Notes under the pieces: model-generated
The model's database searches: none
Told to the model about the DNA's origin: nothing
What the model saw: only the letters and a program-made list of their open reading frames with translations
Assembly (NCBI RefSeq): GCF_005377625.1
Contig: NZ_CP040098.1
Coordinates: forward strand, 434,001 to 498,000
Source: Desulfoglaeba alkanexedens ALDC
GTDB taxonomy: Bacteria > Desulfobacterota > Syntrophobacteria > Syntrophobacterales > DSM-9756
DNA: 64,000 bases
Direction of reading: 5' to 3'
Shown here: positions 33,883-43,332 of the stretch, one piece after another
Position numbering within the stretch: the first letter of the stretch is position 1
Layout of the letters: each line of letters begins with the position of its first letter
Program-made: the position numbers and the translations under genes

Positions 33883-36327
33883 ATGCTGCTCGTCGAACGG
33901 CTGGAAAAGCCGGAAATCCAGAAAGCCTTGCTCCTGGTGGGAACGAGCCTCATCGTCGCCTTGCTGCTGGCCCCGTCTCTGACCGTTTCCACGCCGTCCT
34001 ATTCCATTGGCGATGTGGCCAAAGCCAATCTCAAGGCCAAGCGGGGCTTCCTGCTCCTGGACGAGGAGGCCACCCGACGCAAACGCCTGGAAGCGGCCGC
34101 ATCGGTGCCCTTGGTGTTCGATTTTCATGAAAAAGCCCTTCCGGCCGTCCAATCTCGGCTGACCCGAGCCTTTGAAACAATGCGTTCGCTGCAGCGCAAG
34201 GGCGACCCGGATCCCCAGGGGATACCCGCCCCGGACCGGGCGGTCGAAACCGGGTGGACGCCGCCCACGCGCGCTGATATCGACCGCCGTCGCTACGAGG
34301 TGGCCATGGAAAATCGGAAGACGTTCGAGGCGATGATCGGTTTCCGCGTGCCGGAAAGCGTCTTCCGCTCCCTCGCGTCGGAAGGCTTTTCAGTGGAGAT
34401 CGAGGAAAAGCTCTCCACGTGGCTGCAAAAGTTCATGAGCCAGGGCATCGTCGCCAACCCCACCCTCGTGGGTATAGGCGAAGGAAACGGCTCAGGAGAC
34501 AAACCGGGGCGTGCCGTCGCCGTCAGGCACATACCGTCCCTCAAGGAAGAGATCCATTCGACCGTCGGCGTTTACCGGGATCTGGACAGCGCCACGGCGG
34601 CGTTGAGCGAAGCGATTTCCGAGGAAGTCATGGACCCCGAGCTCGCCGAGGCCCTCATATTCCTCGGTTCCCGCCTGCTGGAACCCAACATCTTTCACAA
34701 CCGGGTGGAAACGGAGCACCGGGAGGCCAGGGCGGCCGATGCGGTGAAGCCCGTGTACGTGGCCATCAAGAAAAACGAAATGCTGATACGCGAAGGTCAG
34801 CGCATCGGCGTTGATGAATTAAGAAAACTTCAGGCCTATGCGGAGGGACGTCACGAATATCACTGTTTCCTGGCCTTTATTACAATCTTTCTTTTTATTG
34901 CGCTGTATCTCTCTCTTTTGATCCATGTAGCTCACCGCCACATCCCTGGATTTCAACTCAACATCCGGGACTACCTCTTCCTGGGCGCGGTCTTGGTGCT
35001 CATTCTGGCCATGGGCCGCTACACCGCCTGGATCTCCGAAGCCATCGGAACCACTTCCAGCTATATCGATCACCGAACCCTCGTCTTCGCCACCCCCCTC
35101 ACCACCGGAGCCATGCTGGCGAGCATCTTTTTCGGTGTCACTCCCGCATTCCTCTTCTCACTGACGTTGAGTCTCTTTCTCGGGATTCTCTTCGGCTCCG
35201 ACTTCGATCTTTTCATGTTCTCTCTCATGGGTTGCTTTGTGGGGGTGCACGGGGTGACTCCGTGCCGCAACCGCATGATTCCCATAAAGACGGGGCTGCT
35301 GGTGGGATGCACCAACGTGATCGTGGTGGTCCTGAGCATGCTGTTTCGGGAGCAATGGCCGGCGCCGGCGCTTTTCGCCAACGCATCGGTGGCGTTCTGC
35401 GGCGGGGTGATGGCCGGCATCCTGGTCACGGGGCTGGCCCCCCTGGCCGAGATGGGCTTCGGCTACACCACCGACATCAAGCTTCTGGAACTGGCCAGCA
35501 TGGATCAACCCCTCCTCCAGGAACTGCTCCTTCAGGCTCCGGGAACCTATCACCACAGCATCATCGTGGGAAACATGGTGGAAGCGGCGGCCAAGTCCAT
35601 CGGGGCCAATTCGCTGCTGGCCAAGGTGGCCGCCTATTACCACGATATCGGAAAGATCCGAAAACCCTTGTATTTCATCGAAAACCAATTCGACTGCGAG
35701 AACCGGCACGAAAAACTGGCGCCGTCCATGAGCAGCCTCATCCTCATCTCCCACGTGAAAGAAGGCGTGGACCTGGCCAAGAAGCACAAGCTGGGGCAGC
35801 CCATCATCGACATCATCCGTCAACACCACGGCCGGAGCCTCATTTCGTACTTCTACCAAAAGGCCCTGGATGCCCGCGAAAAGGCACAATCTTCCAAGGG
35901 GGCCGATCTTCCACCCATCAACATTGAAGACTACCGTTACCCGGGTCCGAAGCCCCAGACCAAGGAAGCCGGGCTGGTGATGTTGGCCGACATCGTGGAA
36001 GCGGCCTGCCGGTCTCTGAACGAACCCACCCCCGCCCGCATCCAGGGGCTCGTGAACAAGCTCATCAACAACGTTTTCATCGACGGGCAGCTGGACGAGT
36101 GCGAACTGACGCTCAAGGACCTTCACCAGATCGCCAAGCATTTCAATCAGATCCTCGCCACGGTTCACCATAAGCGCATCGAGTACCCAAGTGTGCCGCA
36201 GCCCGGAACGAAAGCCAGAGGACATGCCTCGGATCCAAATCAGCGAGAACCAAAATGCGATCGCGATCGATCTTCCACGTCTGGAGAAGGCAGCCGAAAC
36301 GATCTTAAACGCCTTGGGCTGCACTGA
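33883..36327 (+). CDS. 7TM-HD (PgpH/YqfF-type) membrane phosphodiesterase
   Basis: An 814-residue protein. It has an N-terminal TM helix (about 15-32), an extracytoplasmic 7TMR-HDED domain (to about 320), a seven-helix membrane domain (about 328-520), then a cytoplasmic HD domain. HD ligands are visible in GTYHHSIIVGNMVE, AAYYHDIGKI and ISHVKEGVDLA...IRQHHG. Characterised PgpH enzymes hydrolyse c-di-AMP; whether this organism uses c-di-AMP is not known from the window. The last ~35 residues overlap ybeY by 104 bp and look unstructured. Confidence 0.93.
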   Translation: MLLVERLEKPEIQKALLLVGTSLIVALLLAPSLTVSTPSYSIGDVAKANLKAKRGFLLLDEEATRRKRLEAAASVPLVFDFHEKALPAVQSRLTRAFETMRSLQRKGDPDPQGIPAPDRAVETGWTPPTRADIDRRRYEVAMENRKTFEAMIGFRVPESVFRSLASEGFSVEIEEKLSTWLQKFMSQGIVANPTLVGIGEGNGSGDKPGRAVAVRHIPSLKEEIHSTVGVYRDLDSATAALSEAISEEVMDPELAEALIFLGSRLLEPNIFHNRVETEHREARAADAVKPVYVAIKKNEMLIREGQRIGVDELRKLQAYAEGRHEYHCFLAFITIFLFIALYLSLLIHVAHRHIPGFQLNIRDYLFLGAVLVLILAMGRYTAWISEAIGTTSSYIDHRTLVFATPLTTGAMLASIFFGVTPAFLFSLTLSLFLGILFGSDFDLFMFSLMGCFVGVHGVTPCRNRMIPIKTGLLVGCTNVIVVVLSMLFREQWPAPALFANASVAFCGGVMAGILVTGLAPLAEMGFGYTTDIKLLELASMDQPLLQELLLQAPGTYHHSIIVGNMVEAAAKSIGANSLLAKVAAYYHDIGKIRKPLYFIENQFDCENRHEKLAPSMSSLILISHVKEGVDLAKKHKLGQPIIDIIRQHHGRSLISYFYQKALDAREKAQSSKGADLPPINIEDYRYPGPKPQTKEAGLVMLADIVEAACRSLNEPTPARIQGLVNKLINNVFIDGQLDECELTLKDLHQIAKHFNQILATVHHKRIEYPSVPQPGTKARGHASDPNQREPKCDRDRSSTSGEGSRNDLKRLGLH

Positions 36328-36709
36328 CGCGGAGCTGAGCGTTCTGATCGTGGACGATGGCGAGATGACCCGTCTGAACCGGGAATTCCGGGGCGTGGAC
36401 GAGACCACCGACGTGCTGGCCTTTCCCATGCGCGAGGGGGAATATTCCGACGTTGAGCCGGACCTGCTGGGGGATGTGGTGATTTCGGCCCCCACCGCCC
36501 GAATCTTGGCCGAAACACACGGAACCCCCCTTGAAGCCGTCCTGGATCTGCTCCTGGTTCACGGAACGCTTCACCTGCTCGGTTTCGACCACGACGAACC
36601 GGAGGAAGCCAGGCTCATGGACGCGAAGACCATCGAGCTTCTGAGAACCCTCGGACACGGGGCACATCAGGCCATCGGCTGGTACACGACCTCCAGTTCC
36701 CGACCTTGA
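36224..36709 (+). CDS. ybeY: Endoribonuclease YbeY
   Basis: A 161-residue zinc-dependent RNase involved in 16S rRNA maturation and ribosome quality control. The zinc site HGTLHLLGFDHD is complete, and TTDVLAFPM and LGDVVIS precede it. The start MPRIQISE was chosen at 36224. It overlaps the preceding gene by 104 bp in another frame. The context phoH - 7TM-HD - ybeY is a common conserved cluster. Confidence 0.94.
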   Translation: MPRIQISENQNAIAIDLPRLEKAAETILNALGCTDAELSVLIVDDGEMTRLNREFRGVDETTDVLAFPMREGEYSDVEPDLLGDVVISAPTARILAETHGTPLEAVLDLLLVHGTLHLLGFDHDEPEEARLMDAKTIELLRTLGHGAHQAIGWYTTSSSRP

Positions 36710-36748
36710 GACATCCAGGAAAACGAGAGAGAGAAAGGAGAGGATTTC

Positions 36749-37465
36749 GTGGTACGACTTGCGATCAACGTGGATCACGTGGCCACGGTCCGCCAGGCTC
36801 GACGGGGGGCCGAACCGGACCCCGTTACGGCGGCGGCCCTGGCGGAACTGGGGGGCGCCCAAGGGATCGTCGTGCACCTGAGGGAAGACCGGCGTCACAT
36901 CCAGGATCGCGATGTGGAAATCCTTCGCAAGACGGTCAAGACGCGCCTCAACCTGGAAATGGCCGCCACCAAGGAAATGGTGGAGACCGCGCTCGCCGTC
37001 AAACCGGACATCGTGACCCTGGTGCCCGAAAAACGCCAGGAGCTCACCACCGAAGGGGGTCTGGACGTGGTTCTCTACGAGGACGCTCTGCGAAGCGCAG
37101 TCAAGACCCTCCATGACGGCGGGATTCTTGTGAGCCTTTTCATCAATCCGGACCCGCGCCAGGTCAAGACAGCCCATAAGTTGGACGCCGACTGCGTGGA
37201 ACTGCACACCGGGATGTTCTCGGAAGCGCGGTCATTCGTACAACGCCAGGATGAATTCGAACGGCTGGAGACCGCCGCCAAACTGGCTCACAAGCTGGGG
37301 CTCGCTATCCTCGCCGGCCACGGCGTGGATTATCAGAATATTTATTGGCTTCGGAACCTCCCCGAGGTGGAAGAGTTCAGCATCGGCCATGCCGTGATCG
37401 CCCGTGCCATGCTGGTGGGGATGGAGCGAGCCGTGAGGGAAATGCTGGCGCTTCTGAGCAGGTAG
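36749..37465 (+). CDS. pdxJ: Pyridoxine 5'-phosphate synthase
   Basis: A 238-residue TIM-barrel enzyme forming PNP from 1-deoxyxylulose-5-phosphate and 3-amino-2-oxopropyl phosphate. The N-terminus LAINVDHVATVRQARRG, the loop VHLREDRRHIQDRD and the C-terminal GHGVDYQN...EFSIGHAVIARA are family hallmarks. GTG start with AAAGGAGAGG upstream. acpS follows after 2 bp. Confidence 0.95.
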   Translation: MVRLAINVDHVATVRQARRGAEPDPVTAAALAELGGAQGIVVHLREDRRHIQDRDVEILRKTVKTRLNLEMAATKEMVETALAVKPDIVTLVPEKRQELTTEGGLDVVLYEDALRSAVKTLHDGGILVSLFINPDPRQVKTAHKLDADCVELHTGMFSEARSFVQRQDEFERLETAAKLAHKLGLAILAGHGVDYQNIYWLRNLPEVEEFSIGHAVIARAMLVGMERAVREMLALLSR

Positions 37466-37467
37466 CC

Positions 37468-37848
37468 ATGGCCGTCTACGGCGTCGGCATCGACTTGGTC
37501 CGGGTGGATCGCATCCGGCGGAACGTGGAGCGGTGGGGCGAACGTTTTGAAGAGCGCCTTTTCACCCGTGCGGAACGCGGGTTCTGTGCCGGAACCAACC
37601 GGAAGGTATCGTGCCTGGCCTTGCGGTTTGCGGCCAAAGAGGCCTTCTCCAAGGCGCTCGGCCGCGGCATGCGTTCCCCCATACTCTGGCAGGACGTCGA
37701 AGTCAGAAGCGGTCCGCTGGGGAAGCCGGAGATTGAGCTGTCGTCGAGGGCCGAGGCCTTCTGCAGGGAACTAGGGATTCGTTACTGGCATTTGAGCCTC
37801 ACCGACGACGGTGACTACGGCGCGGCGGTGGTGATCTTGGAACGGTAG
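37468..37848 (+). CDS. acpS: Holo-[acyl-carrier-protein] synthase
   Basis: A 126-residue 4'-phosphopantetheinyl transferase. The metal-binding VGIDLVRVDRI and RFAAKEAFSKALG motifs are present. It transfers phosphopantetheine from CoA to ACP. pdxJ-acpS-NAD(P)HX repair is a frequent gene order. It ends 3 bp before the next gene. Confidence 0.94.
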   Translation: MAVYGVGIDLVRVDRIRRNVERWGERFEERLFTRAERGFCAGTNRKVSCLALRFAAKEAFSKALGRGMRSPILWQDVEVRSGPLGKPEIELSSRAEAFCRELGIRYWHLSLTDDGDYGAAVVILER

Positions 37849-37851
37849 GCC

Positions 37852-39435
37852 ATGTTGCTTGAGGATGGAGCGGCGGCGATGCTTCTCGTGACGGCTTCGG
37901 AAATGGCGGAAATGGATCGGCGGACCATCGAGGACATAGGGATCCCGGGCGCGGTGCTGATGGAAAATGCCGCGCGCGGGGCCGCGGCCTTTTTCGAACA
38001 GGTGGTTCCCGATCTGGTCCAGCGCCGGATCGTGGTGCTGGCGGGAAGCGGAAACAACGGCGGAGACGGTTTCGTCCTGGCCAGGCTCTTTTTCAACAAG
38101 GGCGCCCGGGTGCGCACGGTGTGTCTCCGCCCGCCGGATCGCCTCAAGGGCGACGCCCTCACCAACTTTCGAATCCTGGAAAAGATCGGAGTTCCCGTCG
38201 CGGTGTGGGACGAGTCCCAGGATTTCAAGGCTCAATTCGAAGCCGTCGAAGACGCCGATGTCATCGTGGACGCCATTCTGGGAACCGGGCTTCAGAGCGA
38301 AGTCCGCGGCCTTTATCGCCGCGTCATCGATGCGGTGAACGCCCTAGGAAACCCCGTCCTCTCCGTGGACATCCCATCGGGGATCGACGGCTCCACGGGG
38401 AGGGTCATGGGAACCGCCATACGGGCCACCGCCACCGCGACGTTCGCTCTTGCGAAGATCGGCCACGCGGTGCCGCCCGGCGAAGAGCATTCAGGGATCC
38501 TGAAGGTGATCGACATCGGGATCCCGCCCCTGGTGGCGCACGGAAGCGGGATCCGAAGATTCCTGCTGGACGCCGCCGCCTGCGCCCCGTGGCTCCGCCC
38601 CCGCCCGGCCGAAACTCACAAGGGACATGCGGGCCATCTGGGAGTCCTCGCCGGATCCCCGGGAAAAACCGGCGCCGCCGCACTCCTTTGCCAGGGAGCC
38701 GCCAAGGCCGGCGCCGGACTGGTGACGCTCTTCGTCCCCTCCGGCCTCAATCCCATCATGGAAGTGAAACTCACTGAAGTCATGACGCTCCCCATTTCCC
38801 AGACCCTCGAAGGCACCGCTTCCCTGGAAGCCTTGGAAGGCATCCTCGGCTTCATGGAAGACAAAGAGGCCTTCGCCATGGGCCCGGGAAGCTCTCTTCA
38901 ACCTGAAACCCGGGAACTCATGCGGCGGCTGGTCACGGAAATCCGGTGTCCTGCGGTACTCGACGCCGACGCCCTCACCGCCGTTTCCGAAGATCCGGCG
39001 GTCCTGAGCCGCGCCCAGGCACCGCTGATCCTCACCCCGCATCCCGGCGAGATGGCACGCCTCACCGGAGAAAGCACCGGCACGATCCAGGCGGACCGAC
39101 TTGGAACCGCCTCCCGGTTCAGTGAGAAGCACGGCGTCTTTCTGGTGCTGAAGGGACACCGCACGGTGGTCGCGGCGCCTGACGGCAGGCTGGCCGTTAA
39201 CGGTTCCGGCACCCCGGCCATGGCGAGCGGCGGCATGGGAGATGTCCTTACGGGACTCATCGGAGCTTTTCTGGCTCAGGGATTCGATCCGTTCGAAGCG
39301 GCCTGCCTGGGGGTCTACATTCACGGTGCCGCGGCGGAAGAGGTTCACGCCGCCGTCGCCACCCGAGGCCTTCTCGCCTCGGAAATCCTTCCCGCCATCC
39401 CCATCGTGATCGGCCGATTGGAGCGCTCCCCGTGA
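37852..39435 (+). CDS. nnr: Bifunctional NAD(P)HX epimerase / ADP-dependent dehydratase
   Basis: A 527-residue fusion that repairs hydrated NAD(P)H. The N-terminal epimerase half (YjeF_N, about 10-225) shows GSGNNGGDGFVLARLF. The C-terminal kinase-like dehydratase half (about 240-525) shows HKGHAGHLGVLAGS, the LILTPHPGEMARL motif and NGSGTPAMASGGMGDVLTG. The start could also be the ATG at 37879, where family similarity begins. tsaE overlaps the last 4 bp. Confidence 0.95.
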   Translation: MLLEDGAAAMLLVTASEMAEMDRRTIEDIGIPGAVLMENAARGAAAFFEQVVPDLVQRRIVVLAGSGNNGGDGFVLARLFFNKGARVRTVCLRPPDRLKGDALTNFRILEKIGVPVAVWDESQDFKAQFEAVEDADVIVDAILGTGLQSEVRGLYRRVIDAVNALGNPVLSVDIPSGIDGSTGRVMGTAIRATATATFALAKIGHAVPPGEEHSGILKVIDIGIPPLVAHGSGIRRFLLDAAACAPWLRPRPAETHKGHAGHLGVLAGSPGKTGAAALLCQGAAKAGAGLVTLFVPSGLNPIMEVKLTEVMTLPISQTLEGTASLEALEGILGFMEDKEAFAMGPGSSLQPETRELMRRLVTEIRCPAVLDADALTAVSEDPAVLSRAQAPLILTPHPGEMARLTGESTGTIQADRLGTASRFSEKHGVFLVLKGHRTVVAAPDGRLAVNGSGTPAMASGGMGDVLTGLIGAFLAQGFDPFEAACLGVYIHGAAAEEVHAAVATRGLLASEILPAIPIVIGRLERSP

Positions 39436-39929
39436 CGGTGGTGATCGTCCGTTCAAGGAGTACAGAGGATACCCTGAGACTCGCCCGGCTGATCGGTTCG
39501 CTCCTGCAGCCCGGCGACGTGGTGGCCCTGTGGGGCGAACTGGGCGCGGGGAAGACCCTCATGGCAGGGGGCATCGCCCGATCTCTGGGCGTCCCCCCCG
39601 ACGTTCCCGTGACCAGCCCCACCTTCACGTTCATCAACGAGTACGAGGGAAGCCTTCATTTCTACCACCTGGATCTCTACCGGTTGAGTCATCCCGACGA
39701 ACTGGAAACGCTGCCCTGGCGCGAGGCGCTCTACGGAGAAGGTGCGGCGGCCGTCGAGTGGCCCGACCGCCTGGGCGAAGCCCTTCCCGAGGAGCGCTGG
39801 GATATTCATCTCGCCATTATGGACGAACATTCCAGGGATATCCGCGTTCGGCCTCCCCGGCCGCAGGCGTTCCGGGAACTGTGCAACCGATTGAAAAACG
39901 AAGGGCTGAAGTGGGAAGCCGACGCCTGA
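39432..39929 (+). CDS. tsaE: tRNA threonylcarbamoyladenosine biosynthesis ATPase TsaE
   Basis: A 165-residue P-loop protein with Walker A GELGAGKTLMAGG, SPTFTFINEY and FYHLDLYRL. It supports TsaD in t6A37 modification of ANN-decoding tRNAs. The GTG start overlaps the stop of the previous gene (GTGA), so translation is probably coupled. It is the last gene of the 32.8-39.9 kb block. Confidence 0.94.
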   Translation: MTVVIVRSRSTEDTLRLARLIGSLLQPGDVVALWGELGAGKTLMAGGIARSLGVPPDVPVTSPTFTFINEYEGSLHFYHLDLYRLSHPDELETLPWREALYGEGAAAVEWPDRLGEALPEERWDIHLAIMDEHSRDIRVRPPRPQAFRELCNRLKNEGLKWEADA

Positions 39930-40022
39930 GAGCATGTCTGAGAACGGCCTGATAGCCTTTCCCCATCGCAGCACAGCCCTTTCGCATCCATCCCGCAGAC
40001 CCGAAGGCTTCCGGAGGCCCCC

Positions 40023-41489
40023 ATGGAAAGCGTCCCACGCTGCCGCATTCAACCCTTCAATGCCGCTCCCGTCCACAAGGAAGGCGGCTACGTCCTGTAC
40101 TGGATGACCGCGGCGCGAAGGCTTCGCTGGAATTTCGGCCTTCAACGGGCGGTGGAATGTTCGAAGGAATGGAACAGACCGCTTTTGATCCTGGAAGCGC
40201 TGCGCTGCGACTACCCTTGGGCGAATGCCCGCCTCCACCGGTTCATCTTGGAAGGCATGAGGGAAAACGCCCTGGGGCTCCAGGGGACGCCCGTCTTTTA
40301 CTACCCGTTCATCGAATGGAATCCCGGTCAAGGAAAGGGATTGCTCGAGGCCCTTTCAAAAAGGGCCTGCACCGTCGTGGCCGATTGGTTTCCGGCCTTT
40401 TTCATTCCCAACATGATCCGCGCGGCCGCCCGTAAGATAGATGTCCGTCTTGAAGCCGTCGACGGCAACGGGCTCCTGCCGCTCGAAGCCGCCGGCGGGA
40501 CCTTTCAAACCGCCCACGCCTTCCGCCGCTTCCTGCAGAAAAACCTGCGTCCCCATCTTTTCGAATTTCCGGAACCGGACCCCATTGGATCCGGAGCGCT
40601 TCCTCCGTTCCAAGGCACTATGACGGAGGTCGCGTCCAATTGGCCTTCCGCCCTCGAACACCTGCTGTCCGATGACGACACCTGGTGGGATGGAATCCCT
40701 TTGGATCGTTCCGTTTCGCCGGGATGGTGCCACGGAGGTGAAGGGGAAGCCCGCCGCCGCCTGGACACTTTTGTCCGCAGCCGGTTGCCCCGCTACGCCG
40801 AAGGACGTCCCCACCCCGACGAAGACGCCGAAAGCGGCCTGTCCCCCTACCTGCATTTCGGCCACCTTTCGGCCCACGAAATCTTCAGCCGCATTGCGGA
40901 CGAAGAAGAATGGACCTTCGAACGGCTGGCTTCCGCTTCCACGGGAAGCCGCACGGGGTGGTGGGGCATGAGCGAAAACGCCGAAGCGTTCCTTGATCAG
41001 CTGGTAACCTGGCGCGAACTGGGATTCAACATGTGCCACCACCGCGACGACTACGACCGCTATGCGTCTCTGCCCGACTGGGCTCGGAAGACTCTCGCCG
41101 TGCACGCCGCAGACCCGCGCCCCTTCCTGTATGAACCGGAGGCCTTCGAAACCGCCGCCACCCACGACCCCATCTGGAACGCCGCCCAGACGCAGCTCAC
41201 GACCGAAGGCCGCATCCACAATTACCTGCGGATGCTTTGGGGTAAGAAAATCCTTCACTGGACACGTTCGCCCGAAGAGGCCGTGGCCGTCATGCTGGAA
41301 CTCAACAACAAGTACGCCCTCGACGGCCGGGACCCCAATTCGTACAGCGGCATCTTCTGGATCCTGGGCCGTTACGACCGCCCCTGGGGCCCGGAACGGC
41401 CGGTCTTCGGGAAGGTGCGCTACATGAGTTCAAAAAATACGGCGAGGAAGCTGCGGATGAGCGACTATCTGGAGCGCTATCGTCCTTAA
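40023..41489 (+). CDS. phr: Class II CPD photolyase
   Basis: A 488-residue flavoprotein repairing cyclobutane pyrimidine dimers with light. An N-terminal photolyase domain (VLYWMTAARRLRWNFGLQRAVE) leads to the FAD-binding helical domain with the class II hallmarks LSPYLHFGHLSAHEI, TEGRIHNYLRMLWGKKILHW and YDRPWGPERPVFGKVRYMSS. GGAGG precedes the ATG. A photolyase is mildly surprising if the organism is a strict anaerobe, but not rare in Desulfobacterota. Confidence 0.94.
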   Translation: MESVPRCRIQPFNAAPVHKEGGYVLYWMTAARRLRWNFGLQRAVECSKEWNRPLLILEALRCDYPWANARLHRFILEGMRENALGLQGTPVFYYPFIEWNPGQGKGLLEALSKRACTVVADWFPAFFIPNMIRAAARKIDVRLEAVDGNGLLPLEAAGGTFQTAHAFRRFLQKNLRPHLFEFPEPDPIGSGALPPFQGTMTEVASNWPSALEHLLSDDDTWWDGIPLDRSVSPGWCHGGEGEARRRLDTFVRSRLPRYAEGRPHPDEDAESGLSPYLHFGHLSAHEIFSRIADEEEWTFERLASASTGSRTGWWGMSENAEAFLDQLVTWRELGFNMCHHRDDYDRYASLPDWARKTLAVHAADPRPFLYEPEAFETAATHDPIWNAAQTQLTTEGRIHNYLRMLWGKKILHWTRSPEEAVAVMLELNNKYALDGRDPNSYSGIFWILGRYDRPWGPERPVFGKVRYMSSKNTARKLRMSDYLERYRP

Positions 41490-41886
41490 GAGGCTGTCTG
41501 AGAATACCCTTTAGCCTTCTGGGGATGGGGTGTCCGTTTTTTCGCGAAGGGGCGGTTCGCGAACGGCACTTAAGGAGCCGGCTTGCCGGCGATGCGCATC
41601 CCTGTAGGGGCGGGGCATTCCCCTCGTTCCCAAGCCAGAGCTTGGGAACAAGAAAACAACCTTGGAGCGCGGGCGTCCCGCCCGCAACTATTAGGCCCCA
41701 CGCGTCCACCGCGGGCAAGACGCCCGCGCTCCCAGGGCCGAACTCATCGTGGCTGCTATCTTAGCTCGATGTAAATGGAGCATTGGCGACGACGGGGCTC
41801 CCCCGTTTCATTTCGTGCGGATCACCAAGGACGGGTTCACAATGAAAACCATGACCGCGCGCACCCCTTGACCGCAAGGCTTCGAC
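41490..41886. repeat. Gap with three repeat families
   Basis: 41490-41580 repeats the segment at about 15615-15710. 41572-41612 has the GCCGGCTTGCCGGC unit. 41625-41652 has TTCCCAAGCCAGAGCTTGGG. 41661-41735 has a pair of GCGGGCGTCCCGCCCGC-type units in opposite orientation. No gene is supported. Three families next to each other suggest a preferred landing zone. Confidence 0.75.
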
Positions 41887-42591
41887 ATGTGGCTGCAGCA
41901 GGAATATTTCACCGAAATCGGCAAACTGCTCCTGGCGGCGCTCCTCGGAGGCGCCATCGGGTTCGAACGGGAATCCCACGGCCAGTCGGCGGGTTTTCGC
42001 ACCAACCTGCTCGTCTGCATGGGCGCCTGCCTCATGATGCTGCTTTCACTCCACATGGAATCCCTGTACCGCCACCTGGACGAGGACTCAGTGGTCAGGG
42101 TAGACCCCGGGAGGATCGCTTCTTACGCCATCGCCAGCATGGGTTTCCTGGGAGCGGGAGCCATCATCAAGGGTAAAGGAAGTGTTCGGGGACTCACCAC
42201 GGCGGCGAGCCTCTGGCTGGTGACCGGTGTCGGGTTGTCCGTCGGTGCGGGCTATCTTCTTCCCGCCGTCTTCACGACCCTGGTGAGTCTTGTCATTCTC
42301 TACAATCTTCGGGTCATCAAAATCGGCATCCCCCGCGACATCTACACCATCCTGACCCTCACCTTCCAGGGCTGTGACCGGCCCTTAGGCGAGATACGCA
42401 ACGTGCTGTCGGAATACCCGGAACTGGATCTCAGATTCGTCAATTACCATTGCAGTATGAAAGACTGCACCGTCACCTACCGCCTGCGGTTCATCAGCAA
42501 GGACAACATCGGCTGGGGGAAAATCACCGGGCGCCTCAAGATGCTGCCGGGCCTGGTGGAACTCCGTTGGGATGAAAGCGACGTGCCCTGA
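41887..42591 (+). CDS. MgtC/SapB-family membrane protein
   Basis: A 234-residue protein. The N-terminal membrane domain has four to five TM helices with the family motifs LLLAALLGGAIGFERESHGQSAGFRTNLLVCMGACLM and ASMGFLGAGAIIKGKGSVRGLTTAASLW. A soluble ACT-like C-terminal domain (about 145-234) follows. Relatives affect Mg2+ homeostasis, intramacrophage survival or ATP synthase activity. No Mg2+ transporter or riboswitch is seen nearby. Confidence 0.9.
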   Translation: MWLQQEYFTEIGKLLLAALLGGAIGFERESHGQSAGFRTNLLVCMGACLMMLLSLHMESLYRHLDEDSVVRVDPGRIASYAIASMGFLGAGAIIKGKGSVRGLTTAASLWLVTGVGLSVGAGYLLPAVFTTLVSLVILYNLRVIKIGIPRDIYTILTLTFQGCDRPLGEIRNVLSEYPELDLRFVNYHCSMKDCTVTYRLRFISKDNIGWGKITGRLKMLPGLVELRWDESDVP

Positions 42592-42729
42592 CCGCCCGAC
42601 ATTTGCCGCTCTCCGAAATCCCGCCGCTGACCTCGCCGGCCGCGAAATCAAGGGCTCCTGGCCGGCAGATGAAGCTTCTTTCGACGGAGCACACCCGTCC
42701 CCGATCGCAACAGTCCGACGGACCCGTGA
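42592..42729. other. Short gap between convergent genes
   Basis: 138 bp with no repeat of the main families and no clear terminator. Confidence 0.4.
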
Positions 42730-43044
42730 TCAGCGTCTTGGGCCCCCGCCGGGACCCATACCGCGGCCACCCTGCTCCAGAGTACCACCCCGGGCCGGCG
42801 GTTCATCGGCGAGGGTCATTCCCCCCGCCTTGGCCCGCTCCTGCATGCGCTGCTGATGTTCGCCCCGGATCTGCTCCTGTTCCGCAGGAGTCTTCGCGGA
42901 GCGCATTTTCAGGAGGTGCTCGGTGCGCTCATGTTGCGTCATGTGTTGACTGCCGTAGGTGTCCCGGCCACCCGCGGTCGCGAAGCCAACCGGAAAAAAC
43001 ATGAGGGCGGCCAAGGTCCAAACCACCAGCTTTCGTTTGGTCAT
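42730..43044 (-). CDS. Small exported protein, unknown function
   Basis: A 104-residue protein with a signal peptide (KLVVWTLAALMFFPVGFATAGG). The mature part is GSQHMTQHERTEHLLKMRSAKTPAEQEQIRGEHQQRMQERAKAGG, a His/Gln/Glu-rich helical region seen in many small periplasmic proteins of Proteobacteria. A Gly/Arg-rich tail follows. The start at 43044 has AAGGAG six bases upstream, better than the frame start at 43062. Function unknown; a metal- or stress-related role is a guess. Confidence 0.7.
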   Translation of the reverse strand: MTKRKLVVWTLAALMFFPVGFATAGGRDTYGSQHMTQHERTEHLLKMRSAKTPAEQEQIRGEHQQRMQERAKAGGMTLADEPPARGGTLEQGGRGMGPGGGPRR

Positions 43045-43332
43045 CGAAGACTCCTTGTTCATAGGGTTATCTTGCGCTCGGCCCAGGCCACCGCGCGTTC
43101 TCTAAGGCCGCACAGGCACGGCGCGCCGTCCCTCTGCTGCTGAGTCTGTACCGGCACTCGCTTCATTTCGATCAGGACGACTCACAGAAGGTCTGTCTAT
43201 GCTTTGGATCCTACCGCATCTTCGGACCACTTTCCACCACAATGGGAAACGGCCCCGAAAGCTTCGGCGACCACCGCCCGGGACGGCTCTCGAGCGGAAA
43301 CGAGCATCCCCTCTTTAAACGGATTTCCCTCC
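43045..43332. other. Gap, nothing recognised
   Basis: It separates two minus-strand genes. No repeats of the main families, no RNA and no coding frame with protein-like composition. Confidence 0.4.
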